The position numbers and the translations under genes were made by a program. The notes under the pieces were generated by a model, which searched no databases, was not told the origin of the DNA, and saw only the letters and a program-made list of their open reading frames with translations. A DNA stretch of 64,000 nt from Tieghemiomyces parasiticus (lineage: Eukaryota > Kickxellomycota > Dimargaritomycetes > Dimargaritales > Dimargaritaceae). Each line of letters starts with the position of its first letter. Positions within the stretch are counted from its first letter, which is position 1. Shown here piece after piece: positions 1 to 8,874 of this stretch. The stretch lies in NCBI GenBank assembly GCA_027575765.1, contig JANBPT010000057.1, positions 1 through 64,000 of the forward strand. Reading direction: 5' to 3'.

Positions 1-360
1 GGCGGCGGTGAATCGCAGTACCCGGCGGTCGGCCGGTAAGGTCTGCAGCGCCGTCAAAATACTGTCGTCCCCGTCGGTCTCCAAGGAGTCGGTGTTGTTC
101 AGCGTTACGTCGGTGACCACCTTGGCGAACCCGGCGTCCAAGAGGGCCACGTCGGTGTCCACGTCCACACCGGGCGTGGAACGGGCGGCCCATAGGTCAC
201 CTCGGTCGTTAGTGTGGAAGGCTACGGCTCGGGTTGCCTGGGTGCGCAGCGCGGTGGCATCGCTCCCGTCCAGGGTCAGAAGCAATGTATTCAGGTAGGC
301 CAGGCCACTGTCAGCCGCGGGCAGCCCCTCGCCAGCAACGGTAAAGGCGGGAATCAGCAT
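1..360 (-). CDS. Unidentified protein, 5' part only (runs off the left edge)
   Basis: The minus strand is open from an ATG at 360-358 to the window edge, giving 120 codons without a stop. The start sits in a strong context (CCCGCC before ATG). The product is acidic and Asp/Thr/Leu-rich. It begins with a hydrophobic helix-like stretch and then reads as alternating short helices, with runs such as LLLTLDGSD and LTALQTLPADRR. I see no signal peptide, no transmembrane segment and no motif I recognise. Codon use is GC-rich in third positions, as in the confident genes here, which supports real coding. The opposite-strand frame over 8-298 is its shadow. The rest of the gene lies left of the window. 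Confidence 0.55.
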   Translation of the reverse strand, partial: MLIPAFTVAGEGLPAADSGLAYLNTLLLTLDGSDATALRTQATRAVAFHTNDRGDLWAARSTPGVDVDTDVALLDAGFAKVVTDVTLNNTDSLETDGDDSILTALQTLPADRRVLRFTAA

Positions 361-1610
361 GGCGGGCAATTGGAGTTTCGAGGGAGAGAAGGGTAGAGGA
401 GCTAATGGTTAGGTGCGAGAGCTGAATTGCGGGTTCGGGTTACAGGCCACACGGCTGAATAGGGTAAGACTAAAGGGCCGAGAAAGTGTGACAAGAAGGA
501 GACAAGGGGCACAGGAACCCTGTACAAGCGTGTTCTAGCAAAGAAATAGACCCTGGCGCTAACTAACCCATGGTTATCTTGTGGCGTTATTATCCGGGAG
601 AATGGCAGTTAGTGACTCAAATTAGCCACCCCTTACCACCTGCCAAAGCCCGCGTGGGAGAATCCTCAGGCCGAGCCTGGCAGGCAGCGATGGATTTCCT
701 TTTTTTTTTCTTCCACGATGGGTCTGCAAGGCATGGCGTGTGCCTGGCTCTCGTTCGTCAGTGGCCAACCGCTCCGAATGGCCGCGTCTCTCCAGCCTGG
801 TCGCCTAAGCTGGGAGCGTGGCGCTTATCAGCCACTGGCCCTTTTTCATTAAGCCTTAAGGGCTGGTGCTTCGGAGGGTCCTACAGCTTAAGCCCCGCTA
901 CCCTGAGAACTTGAGTGGCCAGAGCTGCGGAGTGCTCGGCTGGGCCTCTGCAACGGCGCAATAAAGGGGGTACATCTGCAGCATACCGGCTGCCCTCTGG
1001 GCCGCAACGAAAGGTACACGAAGGCGGTGGCCAGGAAACGGTCTTCGGCGGGTCCCAGGCCCAGTGATTTCGGAGCCCCCACTATCCGGGGTGTCTACCG
1101 TATAGTCGTCATCGCCTAGCGCTGTTTACCGATGCACCTTTCCGTGCCGCCCCATGCTCGCTTGCCCTTCACTATGCAGTAGGCAGCTTGCTAGGCTGTC
1201 CGCTGTCACAAGGCCTGTACCGTCAGCCCGACTCCTCTCTCAACGTCCTTGTCTTGGCACGCCACCTTCGCCCAACCTCGGACGGCCCAGAGCCCGCTTT
1301 GATCGACCGTGGGCCGCCTCACCGACACTGTTACAGCCCCCACGCAATCCTCACCCCCCCCCCATTCCCGCTCCCCTGTATTGTCCCCGCACGCAGGCCC
1401 CAGTGCTCCTCGTCCCCAACTGTCCAACCCTTTAAACTTCCCGGCACTTCCTCCCCCCTTCCCACCCACAGCTTGTGCCCATCCACCTGAGACATACGCC
1501 CCTTCCCCATCCCAGCTCGTTCCAAGCCACGTCCTTCCTCCCCCGTTCGCACCGCATCTCCGGACATCCCCTCTACCCACCCATACAACGCTATTCACAA
1601 CCCCACCGAT
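361..1610. other. Intergenic, divergent promoter region
   Basis: This 1.25 kb separates the minus-strand gene at the left edge from the plus-strand ankyrin gene. The last 300 bases are strongly pyrimidine-rich (C/T runs around 1355-1450), as is common just upstream of starts in this window. A T-run lies near 700. I see no convincing gene; the frames open here look like chance ORFs in GC-rich DNA. Confidence 0.6.
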
Positions 1611-2111
1611 ATGTCGACCGAAGGTGCCTCCAACAACGAGCTTCTCCTGGCAGCCTGCAAGCAGGACCAGGATGACATGCTGACCGACGTACTGGACCAA
1701 CCGGGGACCTTCGACATCAACTGCACGGATGCCCTGGGCAATACCCCACTGCACTACGCCGCGCAATGTGGAAGTCTGGACTGCCTCAAAATTCTGCTAA
1801 CCCACGACAACGCCCAGGGCCTCAATATCAACTCGCGCAACCGTACCGAGGACGGCACCCCACTTCACAAGGCCGTGGCCTACACAGACGACCCGAGCGT
1901 GGCCTTCACTATCGTCGAGCTGCTACTGGAGGCTGGCGCCGACCCGGCTTTGCGTAACAAGTTGGGCCAGAAGCCCGCTCAGCTCGTTGCCCGGGATTTC
2001 ACCGAACTGAAGGACCATCTTGAGAAAGCCGAGCTGGCGTCCAAGGTCGACCGGAGTGAAATTGCCGGGCTGGACGATTCCGATAGCTCTGACGGCGAGG
2101 TGAGCGACTAA
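1611..2111 (+). CDS. Small ankyrin-repeat protein
   Basis: Single-exon gene of 166 residues. It is almost entirely ankyrin repeats: a degenerate first repeat at about residues 8-40, a canonical GNTPLHYAAQCGSLDCLKILL repeat at about 43-75, a third beginning DGTPLHKAVAY at about 82-115, and a partial capping repeat beginning LRNKLGQKPAQL at about 118-145. The tail is acidic and Ser/Asp-rich, ending near GLDDSDSSDGEVSD, and looks like a casein kinase 2 target. Size and layout resemble the small fungal ankyrin proteins of the S. cerevisiae YCR051W and S. pombe SPAC105.02c type, whose roles are poorly defined. Ankyrin repeats bind proteins, so a partner cannot be predicted. The ATG follows a long pyrimidine-rich leader. 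Confidence 0.85.
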   Translation: MSTEGASNNELLLAACKQDQDDMLTDVLDQPGTFDINCTDALGNTPLHYAAQCGSLDCLKILLTHDNAQGLNINSRNRTEDGTPLHKAVAYTDDPSVAFTIVELLLEAGADPALRNKLGQKPAQLVARDFTELKDHLEKAELASKVDRSEIAGLDDSDSSDGEVSD

Positions 2112-3100
2112 ACTGGGGGTGGCGGAGAAAAGGGAGCTTGACCAAGGAGGGATGCGCCCGTTAATTGTATTTTTTTTCTGCCGATGGCCTGTGAGATTTT
2201 GGTGACCCGATAAATCCTACCCCATGTCAATGGTAACCAATTTCAATATATGCTAGTGTGGACCTTGATTATATCGGGCAAGCCCACCCTGACGTGGTCT
2301 ATCACATTTCTCGATTAATACCATCGACCGATTTAGTTAACGTCGTCTAGAATACGAACGTTCTACATACCTCAGCCTAGCCTCCGTCGCCGGCTCCCCG
2401 CCACCAGGCCACAGCCCTGTTACCAGGGACCAGCGTAGAACTAACGAGTAGCCCCTTCCTCCACAGGGCCACCACTAGACGGCAGGAGTTTTTTTTTTTT
2501 ACTTCTCTGTACGACCCTATGTCGTTCCGCGCCACTAGGAGTCAAGTGTTAAGCGGACTGTCGCGCCCCGAACGCCCACTACCTATCCATTGTACATATA
2601 TCTATGCTGTGGTCGTACCACCCCACTCGCCAGTGTGATCTTGTCGGCCATCCCGGTATCAGTGTAACGGCTCCCGCCAATGCTTGTACATACTATAGCC
2701 TAGTAGTGTAACGAAAAAGGACAGGCTCGTTGACGACCACGACCCTGTGTTCGTTTCATCGCCAGTAATTATGAATCATAAAGCGTTTTTATTTCTTTAA
2801 GAGGATGGGGATTGAGCGGGGCGGAGAGGCGAGGTTCGTCCCCTTCCTCCACTCACTGAGGGTCGTATACCAATACGCTTTCCTGGTTACTCCAATCTTA
2901 TAAAAGATGAACAGCGGCCTTTACGTGCACACTTTCACTACACCGCATGATTATCCGGCCTGTGTAAACCCCACCCGTTCGATCTAGAGTTTTTATTTAC
3001 CACCGCGGAATCTGTTGGTATATTTTCCGACTGTGGCTATTCGACCGTGACCCAAGCGCGTGCACTCTCCTCTTTGTTTTTACTTTTTCAATATTCAACT
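2112..3100. other. Intergenic, gene-poor, AT-richer than its surroundings
   Basis: About 1 kb with no open frame of note. It holds the 3' region of the ankyrin gene (T-run near 2170), a T-run at about 2490-2500, and the promoter of the first secreted paralogue, including a TATA box at 2899-2906. Confidence 0.6.
2899..2906 (+). promoter_or_regulatory. TATA box of the first secreted paralogue
   Basis: TATAAAAG lies 195 bases upstream of the ATG at 3101, with no other gene between. Similar elements precede most other secreted-protein genes in the window, which suggests regulated rather than housekeeping promoters. Inferred from sequence and position only. Confidence 0.5.
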
Positions 3101-4342
3101 ATGCGTGCGGCCCTCTATTTCACTGTGGTCCTGACGGCTGCTCCGTGGCTAGCCGAAATTACAGCTCGTCCAGCCTCGGACGCGTCGCTCAACAATCTGG
3201 GCACCGCATCTAATTTAAATACCGTTGACTTCGATGCCTTTATGCTTTTCAGTGACGACGGTGGAAGCCCACTTAGTGAGATGGAGGAAACCAGTCCGAA
3301 CGACAACCAGGGCCTTTCTTTGGACGATTTTGAGTTACCCACGGATAAAGAAGCTGGGACCATTTCGCCCAATACTATCGGCGTCCCGGTCGACGTCACT
3401 ACTAGCCCGCCACCCTTTGTACTGGAGAACTTGGTCAATGCACTATCGAGTCTAAACGAACCGGCTATGATCTCACCGGTCCAACTGAATGTCCCTACTA
3501 TCCCCTCCGCTCCGGCCCCTGTCCTTCACCTCCCGCCAGTCTCAGCTAGTAAACCGGCTATATTGAGGCCGATAGCCCCAGCCCCGGCACTGGTACCAGT
3601 ACCAGTACCCGCCGTCCAGCAAACCCCGCTCGGGGCGCCTTCTTACCAATCCAACGCCCAGCAGACGACCAATGATGTCAGATTTACTCCATCCGGGTCC
3701 GCAACCCCCTCGGGCTTTTTCGAAGCCAGACCGGGGTTTGAAACCGTCCCCGTCACGCCGGCCACGGCGAGTTCGGCACAACCGTCGGTCTCTCATCAGC
3801 AGACCATACGAGGACTCCTCACCAACCTAGGCCTCGTTGAATCTGGGTTTACCACTTACCCCGATGTTGAATCCCTCCTCCGCCCATCCAATCTAGACTC
3901 GTTTCAGCAATACATGGGGCTCTACGAGCAGGAGGTCGAGCGCGATACTCGCCACCTAAACTTGGCCCAGGAAAACAAAATTATCCTGCTCCAAAGCCGT
4001 TTTGCTCTCCGTTACCAACGGGTTAATGCCGCCATCCGCGGAAAATTCGTTATGTACTATGGGTTTTTGGACGAGCAGGCGGACCAGCAAAAGCAGGTCC
4101 ATTACCGTATCGCGTACCACCCACGCTTGCCGTTTATGGTTAACGAGGATTTAATTACTAAGTATTTTGATCTACGCAGGATGGCTATCGAAAAGATTTT
4201 ACCAGACACTGCTGCCACCTTTGCTAAGCTGGTGACGATGTTCGGGATCATGCAGCTTAGCCAAGGCTTCAATTTGGACCCGAACTACATGCTGGTTGGA
4301 ATTCGACCCATATCCCTACCCGGAGCCGCACTGCCGTCGTAA
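3101..4342 (+). CDS. Secreted protein, unrecognised family, paralogue 1 of 3
   Basis: Single-exon gene, 413 residues. The ATG at 3101 starts a signal peptide (basic MR, hydrophobic core to about residue 20); the same frame is open further upstream, but without a better ATG. After the signal comes an acidic segment with a VDFDAFMLFSDD motif, then a Pro/Val/Ala/Ser/Thr-rich low-complexity linker (about 100-235) containing a short VPVPVP repeat. From about 262 to 405 lies a compact C-terminal domain shared with the next two genes. Its conserved landmarks are Y-x-FLD, an R-Y/I-A-x-HPRL motif, a PDT motif, a G-x-x-Q step and a terminal YMLVGIRP. The mature protein has no cysteine at all, unlike its two neighbours. 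I do not recognise the domain. Extracellular location is inferred from the signal peptide; a role in host or prey interaction is a guess. Confidence 0.8.
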   Translation: MRAALYFTVVLTAAPWLAEITARPASDASLNNLGTASNLNTVDFDAFMLFSDDGGSPLSEMEETSPNDNQGLSLDDFELPTDKEAGTISPNTIGVPVDVTTSPPPFVLENLVNALSSLNEPAMISPVQLNVPTIPSAPAPVLHLPPVSASKPAILRPIAPAPALVPVPVPAVQQTPLGAPSYQSNAQQTTNDVRFTPSGSATPSGFFEARPGFETVPVTPATASSAQPSVSHQQTIRGLLTNLGLVESGFTTYPDVESLLRPSNLDSFQQYMGLYEQEVERDTRHLNLAQENKIILLQSRFALRYQRVNAAIRGKFVMYYGFLDEQADQQKQVHYRIAYHPRLPFMVNEDLITKYFDLRRMAIEKILPDTAATFAKLVTMFGIMQLSQGFNLDPNYMLVGIRPISLPGAALPS

Positions 4343-4592
4343 CGCGTGCACCTTTCTACGCTGATTTTCTCTTCCCTTCCCTTTTATTGACTTGTTGGAC
4401 AGATATAAAGCTCACCAACAACATATAAAATTAAAAGCCAAGTTATAGTCGCACACTCTCCCCTTTTGACGTCATTAGATGCAACTAGCGATGGGTGGCT
4501 GAGGTGTATTTCCAGTGAGATGTACTAACGGGTTGATTCCTATTTCCAACTGATTGCGAAATCATCCCATCCAGATACTCTAGTAGGGGCGT

Positions 4593-4600
4593 TATAAAAG
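4593..4600 (+). promoter_or_regulatory. Orphan TATA box with pyrimidine tract
   Basis: TATAAAAG is followed by a C/T-rich tract at 4664-4720, like the promoter and leader arrangement of real genes nearby, yet no reading frame follows before paralogue 2. It may be a relic of a lost family member, a non-coding transcript, or chance. Confidence 0.3.
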
Positions 4601-5344
4601 TATGTTAAGCTGACTCAACCGGGCCGACTCGGCACCACTTTACCATCTCAGCCTCATCATCCTCTCTTCCCCCCCCCAGCCCTCCCCTCCCCTCCCGCCC
4701 TCTCTCTCTCCCCATCGAGCACGCCATTCCTCGTTGCACACCCACCTACTCACCCCATAGCCGTGTAATCAGCACCACTTATAGCCTATTTGCCGTGTAA
4801 CACCAGTCGACTATTGAGTTGGACCATTATCTTTCGGGATATTCATATCGACAACAGATAAATAGCCCCTCTTCACATGATTGGCCATGAAACATAACTG
4901 CTCATCGCTAAAAAATAATAATACAGGTCAATGGTGCCGTTCATTGAGCCAATGTGTCATTTGCCAATCCCTATGACGAAGCAGCTGAGATTCATGTCAC
5001 TGGTTGGCAACCATATAAATAAGTAAAAGCAAAACGGTCATCGAGTAAGCGATGTGAACCCACGAACAGAATAAGTGCCACCAGGTTGGCGAATAGGCGA
5101 TATTCAAACCGGACACATGTAGGTCACGACTTAAGGTACGACCCTAGCCACTGGGTGGCGGTAGGGACAAGGGTTGACGGCTCTACATCCTAGTTGAGAC
5201 GTACCCAATGTTGTTACATCCGGGCCGGATTTCCAATAAAAATGCTGGGCAGGAGTCGACAGCCAGCACGGTGACGCAGCGTTTCGGGTTCCTTGGCGAA
5301 TCCTAATGAGTGGCGGTGACAGAATGGAGACGATCAGGACGATT

Positions 5345-5352
5345 TATAAAAA
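5345..5352 (+). promoter_or_regulatory. TATA box of secreted paralogue 2
   Basis: TATAAAAA lies 149 bases upstream of the ATG at 5501 and is followed by a short CCCT tandem repeat (about 5378-5396) in the presumed leader. Confidence 0.5.
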
Positions 5353-5377
5353 GGCTAGCCGTTGGTCAGTATTATTG

Positions 5378-5396
5378 CCTCCCTCCCTCCCTCCCT
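5378..5396 (+). repeat. CCCT microsatellite
   Basis: About four and a half copies of a four-base CCCT unit lie in the 5' leader of secreted paralogue 2, between its TATA box and start codon. Confidence 0.8.
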
Positions 5397-5500
5397 CGCC
5401 AACTTCACAAGACGTTGAATCTTTCGTCGGTGCACCGGACAACCTACCTGCGCTATCCACTAGCTACTTTTACAGTACCGTATTAATCTTATTCATCACC

Positions 5501-6526
5501 ATGAAATCGATCACCATTGTTTACAGCTTTTTGCCGCTCACCATCTGGCTTGTCGGCGTGCAAAGCTTTCCCTCGATATACCGTGCCGGATCTTCAACTA
5601 CAGGAGAGGACGTCAATCTCTACGACTCCTACCTGTTTGAGGATTTCACGACGCTGATGGATCCTGAAGGAGGAGGAGGGCCTAGTTACAACGCTGTCTC
5701 GGAGATTTTGAATGATGAGACCTTGAGCCTGCCTCCTTTTGAGGACATTCCACACATACCATATTCACCTGAGTTTGCCAGTGGCCAAGGCGCTGGTTCG
5801 CCTGAGAACGGGATCCATCCCAGTAGACTCCTAGATGCCAGTAACCTCAACCTTCCCCTATCACCAAGCACCGCCAACACAGCGGCCGGAATATTCGCAT
5901 CGCCCGAGCATGTCCCACCAGAGAGGAGGAATACCCCCAACGATCCGCTTCAGACTTTTACAACTGTTGAGAATTATAGGAGAATCTCCCTTTTGTCCAC
6001 AGCCCTTGACTGGTATCTCCAGACTAGCCCGTCAGGGTTCCTGGGCATCCTGAGTGTCGAAGCGCTCGCGCAACCCCAACACTGCGATGTGGTCCAGCTT
6101 TGCGATTTTATGATAACCGAGAATGCGAAACGAGACCGGGATACTCTTATCAGCCTGTCTGCCACTACCTATATCACCTCTAGAGATCAAAGTGTTGCGC
6201 GTGGGGGCAAGCTGCAGGATGCTTATTCCCAAAGACAGATTCTGGTCTACTGCTTCCTTGATACCGTCGCTGTGGCTGGCCATACGAGTCCTCAGATCCG
6301 CTACGAGATTGCCAGCCACCCTAGGATCGTCCACCCGGTCAATACCACCCTGACGAACCGGTATATAACTCGCCAGGGCCCGGTGGTCGAACACATGTTT
6401 CCCGATACCGAGGATACTTGGGTGCACTTGGCCACTTTGTTAGGCTGGGCTCAGCCTTTCGCAGGGTTCCCCACCGACCCTCTGTACGCCTACGTCGGGA
6501 TTCGACCCTTCATCCTGGCCATGTGA
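5501..6526 (+). CDS. Secreted protein, unrecognised family, paralogue 2 of 3
   Basis: Single-exon gene, 341 residues. The ATG at 5501 (CACC before it) starts a clear signal peptide, MKSITIVYSFLPLTIWL then VGVQSF. An acidic region follows, with a motif (VNLYDSYLFEDF) that resembles the VDFDAFMLF motif of paralogue 1. Next is a Ser/Pro-rich linker, then the shared C-terminal domain from about 190 to the end. In that domain the matches to paralogues 1 and 3 are YCFLD, IRYEIASHPR, NRYITRQGPVVEHMFPDT, TWVHLATLLG and YAYVGIRP. The mature protein has three cysteines, all in the C-terminal domain. The linker is shorter than in paralogue 1. No catalytic motif or known fold was recognised. Tandem position and common orientation imply local duplication. 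Confidence 0.8.
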   Translation: MKSITIVYSFLPLTIWLVGVQSFPSIYRAGSSTTGEDVNLYDSYLFEDFTTLMDPEGGGGPSYNAVSEILNDETLSLPPFEDIPHIPYSPEFASGQGAGSPENGIHPSRLLDASNLNLPLSPSTANTAAGIFASPEHVPPERRNTPNDPLQTFTTVENYRRISLLSTALDWYLQTSPSGFLGILSVEALAQPQHCDVVQLCDFMITENAKRDRDTLISLSATTYITSRDQSVARGGKLQDAYSQRQILVYCFLDTVAVAGHTSPQIRYEIASHPRIVHPVNTTLTNRYITRQGPVVEHMFPDTEDTWVHLATLLGWAQPFAGFPTDPLYAYVGIRPFILAM

Positions 6527-7477
6527 CCGTGGAGACGTTGTTAAATTACGTTGATTTCGAGCAGTACGCTCACATTAAAAAATGCTAATTACTTTGGCTT
6601 TAAGGATTTTATCATCCACGTAAGAGATACTATCCATGTGGGGGGGGGAAACGTATTCTACGGACTGATATACCGCCAAGGTAAGTTGTATTGATAAGGG
6701 TCGGCTTTCTTCGGTATGTGGGAGATCGTCACTCGACCATAGGATCCGGCTCTAGTGATGGTATTTAAATGAAATCGGCTATGGTAAAAAAAAACCGAAA
6801 ATACCACCCCTCCCGCTCTCCCTCGCAAACTGCAACAAGTAGAGCACACGGCGTATAAAAGGGCCTGGCCCTCTTCTCTCTTTGTAAGGCGTGATCCTGT
6901 ACAACACTACCCTACGTCCCCAACTCGGTGCGGTTTGGATTACCTTACCGGTAACTGTATTCACCCATTATCCAGTTCAACCTTCGTTAACGAGTCGGCG
7001 TGGAATCTATCGACAATGCTCAGCGTATCCCCACCCTTTTAATACCGCTATATTAGAACGACAAAGGAAGGAGGACCATTCGCTTGGGATTATGCCCAGG
7101 AACTTCCTTTCATAGCGCAATCTCGAATTCATCAGCCTTCAAGGGACCCCCGGAAATCCGCTCTTAGCTCTTACACCGTTACACTGATAGACTCCGAATT
7201 GTAAAGAAAGGCCGATGGCCACGGCATTAGCAATGGTGCAAGCGATGGTGACAAATGCAGAAGCGATGATGTTATTCTTCGATTAGTAAGACTTATGTGG
7301 TCAGCCGACTCCGTAGGTCAAGCATGACTAGTCTCTACATATATCTAGACATTTTCCGCCGCTTAGTTTTCAAGGCATCGAGTCTAGTATTTGTTTTATA
7401 TATATATTTATCACTTGGACGCCCTAATTTTCACATACCTGATCTGCCATTGTCTACAGCTATAATCTGCAACCATC
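6527..7477. other. Spacer between secreted paralogues 2 and 3
   Basis: No gene is seen. It contains a strong TATA box at 6854-6861 that either serves paralogue 3 through a long, perhaps spliced, leader (an acceptor-like TTGTCTACAG ends at about 7460) or is orphaned. A short AT-rich stretch lies at 7396-7410. G-run at about 6640-6648. Confidence 0.5.
6854..6861 (+). promoter_or_regulatory. TATA box, possibly of secreted paralogue 3
   Basis: TATAAAAG with GC-rich flanks and a C/T-rich stretch just after it. It lies 617 bases upstream of the ATG at 7478, further than in the other secreted genes. The link to paralogue 3 therefore requires a long or spliced 5' leader. Confidence 0.35.
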
Positions 7478-8488
7478 ATGGCTCGATACTGGGCCTATTT
7501 CCTCTGCTTACAGATCTTAACATTTCCCATCGTTCATCTACGTCCTATCCATACCCCTACAACGGCACTAGTCAACCCTAACACGACTATTGAGCCTGAG
7601 GTTTCCATCGACCCGTTTGCTGAGTACACCACTCTCGGTCACTTCGATAACGATGTCATTTCTAATAGCCACTCGCCCTCCTGGTCAGACGTACCGACCA
7701 TTCTCTGTGACCCAGTGTTCTCTGCCACGGGCTCCCCCGATTGTGTCCCGGGCCCATCATTTATCCCAGCCACCGGCTCGGAAAGCACCCGGACTGGCCA
7801 CCAGGAAAGGCCGGATAGAATAGGAGATTCAAGCGAGCTTACCACGCTCTCGTTAGGTACCGCCGATGTTTCGTCTGGCTTAATCACCGCGAATAACTCC
7901 CCCCTCCCCCTTGCTATTTCGCTTCATGGCGTACCAACCCACCACTTTAGTGACGAATACGATTCCGGGTTCGACCTGTACCGTACGGCTGACTCGCCTC
8001 GTCTCGACCGGATTGCAGAGCCCAGTCACGAGCTTCACGCGGTGTTTTTAGACATGATCCAGAGGCGTGCGCAGGACCGGCTCCAACTGACAACGACCGC
8101 GACGATAATCGAGAACCTGACCCAACGCTACGAAATTTGGCACGCCGCGCAGCAGCGGAGGCTGGTACTGGCCTACGCCTACTTAGATGGTACCAGCCAG
8201 CCGGCAGGAGCCCTGCGCTACGAATTGGCTTTTCATCCGCGTCTATCTTTTGCGGACAACTTGCGCCTGGCCGTAACCTACATTAGCCACCAGGGCAATA
8301 CTGTCCATCGGGCGTACCCGGACACCATGTACACGTGGGTTACCCTTGTGCTGATTCTCGGGGTCTATCAGCCTCTGACCGGTATACCAGCTGACGTCTC
8401 CTATGCTGCGGTGGGGGTCCGTACACCTCAGTACGTCGAACAGATCCTTGCAACCCGTCGTCAAGCAATTATGTCATCAGGCCCTTAA
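7478..8488 (+). CDS. Secreted protein, unrecognised family, paralogue 3 of 3
   Basis: Single-exon gene, 336 residues, starting with a signal peptide (MARYWAYFLCLQILTFPIV). An acidic region containing IDPFAEYTTLGHFDND follows, at the same place as the acidic motifs of the two upstream genes. A Ser/Thr/Pro linker comes next, with two cysteines. The shared domain runs from about 180 to 318: AYAYLDG, LRYELAFHPRLSF, VTYISHQGNTVHRAYPDT, TWVTLVLILGVYQPLTG and YAAVGVR. This copy is closer to paralogue 2 than to paralogue 1 in this domain, sharing YI-x-x-QG and TWV. It has an extra C-terminal tail of about 18 residues. The family function is unknown to me; extracellular location is inferred. Confidence 0.8.
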   Translation: MARYWAYFLCLQILTFPIVHLRPIHTPTTALVNPNTTIEPEVSIDPFAEYTTLGHFDNDVISNSHSPSWSDVPTILCDPVFSATGSPDCVPGPSFIPATGSESTRTGHQERPDRIGDSSELTTLSLGTADVSSGLITANNSPLPLAISLHGVPTHHFSDEYDSGFDLYRTADSPRLDRIAEPSHELHAVFLDMIQRRAQDRLQLTTTATIIENLTQRYEIWHAAQQRRLVLAYAYLDGTSQPAGALRYELAFHPRLSFADNLRLAVTYISHQGNTVHRAYPDTMYTWVTLVLILGVYQPLTGIPADVSYAAVGVRTPQYVEQILATRRQAIMSSGP

Positions 8489-8874
8489 CATAGAGAGCTG
8501 CAACTTAGTTTGGCATGGTGAGTGTGTTTAAAAAAATTATTGGAAGCGCTGGGTAGTATAGATGCAAAATATTGAAAGGGGTATTACAATGAGCAGCGAG
8601 ATGGTGGGGTGGTGCATTGAAGATGATAATAAAAAAAGGTGGACAGATAGATACAAGGTAGGACGGGCAGCATAGGGATGAACTTTGTCAAAAAGGGTAT
8701 AACTAATGCAGAAGATGACCAGTATGCAAAGGAGAGCCGTGGAGATGGCTGGAGGTGAAAATCATGTACAAAAAATACAGTAAGAATGTGTCCAACCTCT
8801 TTCGCGTGGTAGTGGTGACAGATTGAAAGTGTTAAAAAGCGACACTCGCAGGAAGTGGCGGTTCGACACCAATC
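8489..8874. other. Convergent 3' region
   Basis: This is the space between the stop of secreted paralogue 3 (plus) and the stop of the HSDL2-like gene (minus). It is AT-rich with A-runs (8528-8535, 8629-8637), as expected for facing 3' untranslated regions. No gene is seen. Confidence 0.6.

Larger units (their letters stand above)
4343..5500. other. Spacer between secreted paralogues 1 and 2
   Basis: No gene is visible. The spacer contains an apparently unused TATA box at 4593-4600. About 70 bases later comes a long C/T tract (4664-4720) of the kind that precedes starts elsewhere in this window, but no open frame follows. The promoter of paralogue 2 occupies the right end. An in-frame ATG at 5306 extends paralogue 2 by 65 residues, but that would bury the signal peptide, so I treat it as leader. 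Confidence 0.55.

Noticed and set aside
5306..5500. Upstream in-frame ATG for secreted paralogue 2
   Set aside because: It would place 65 residues, including a repeat-encoded stretch, before the signal peptide; the TATA box at 5345 also lies downstream of it.
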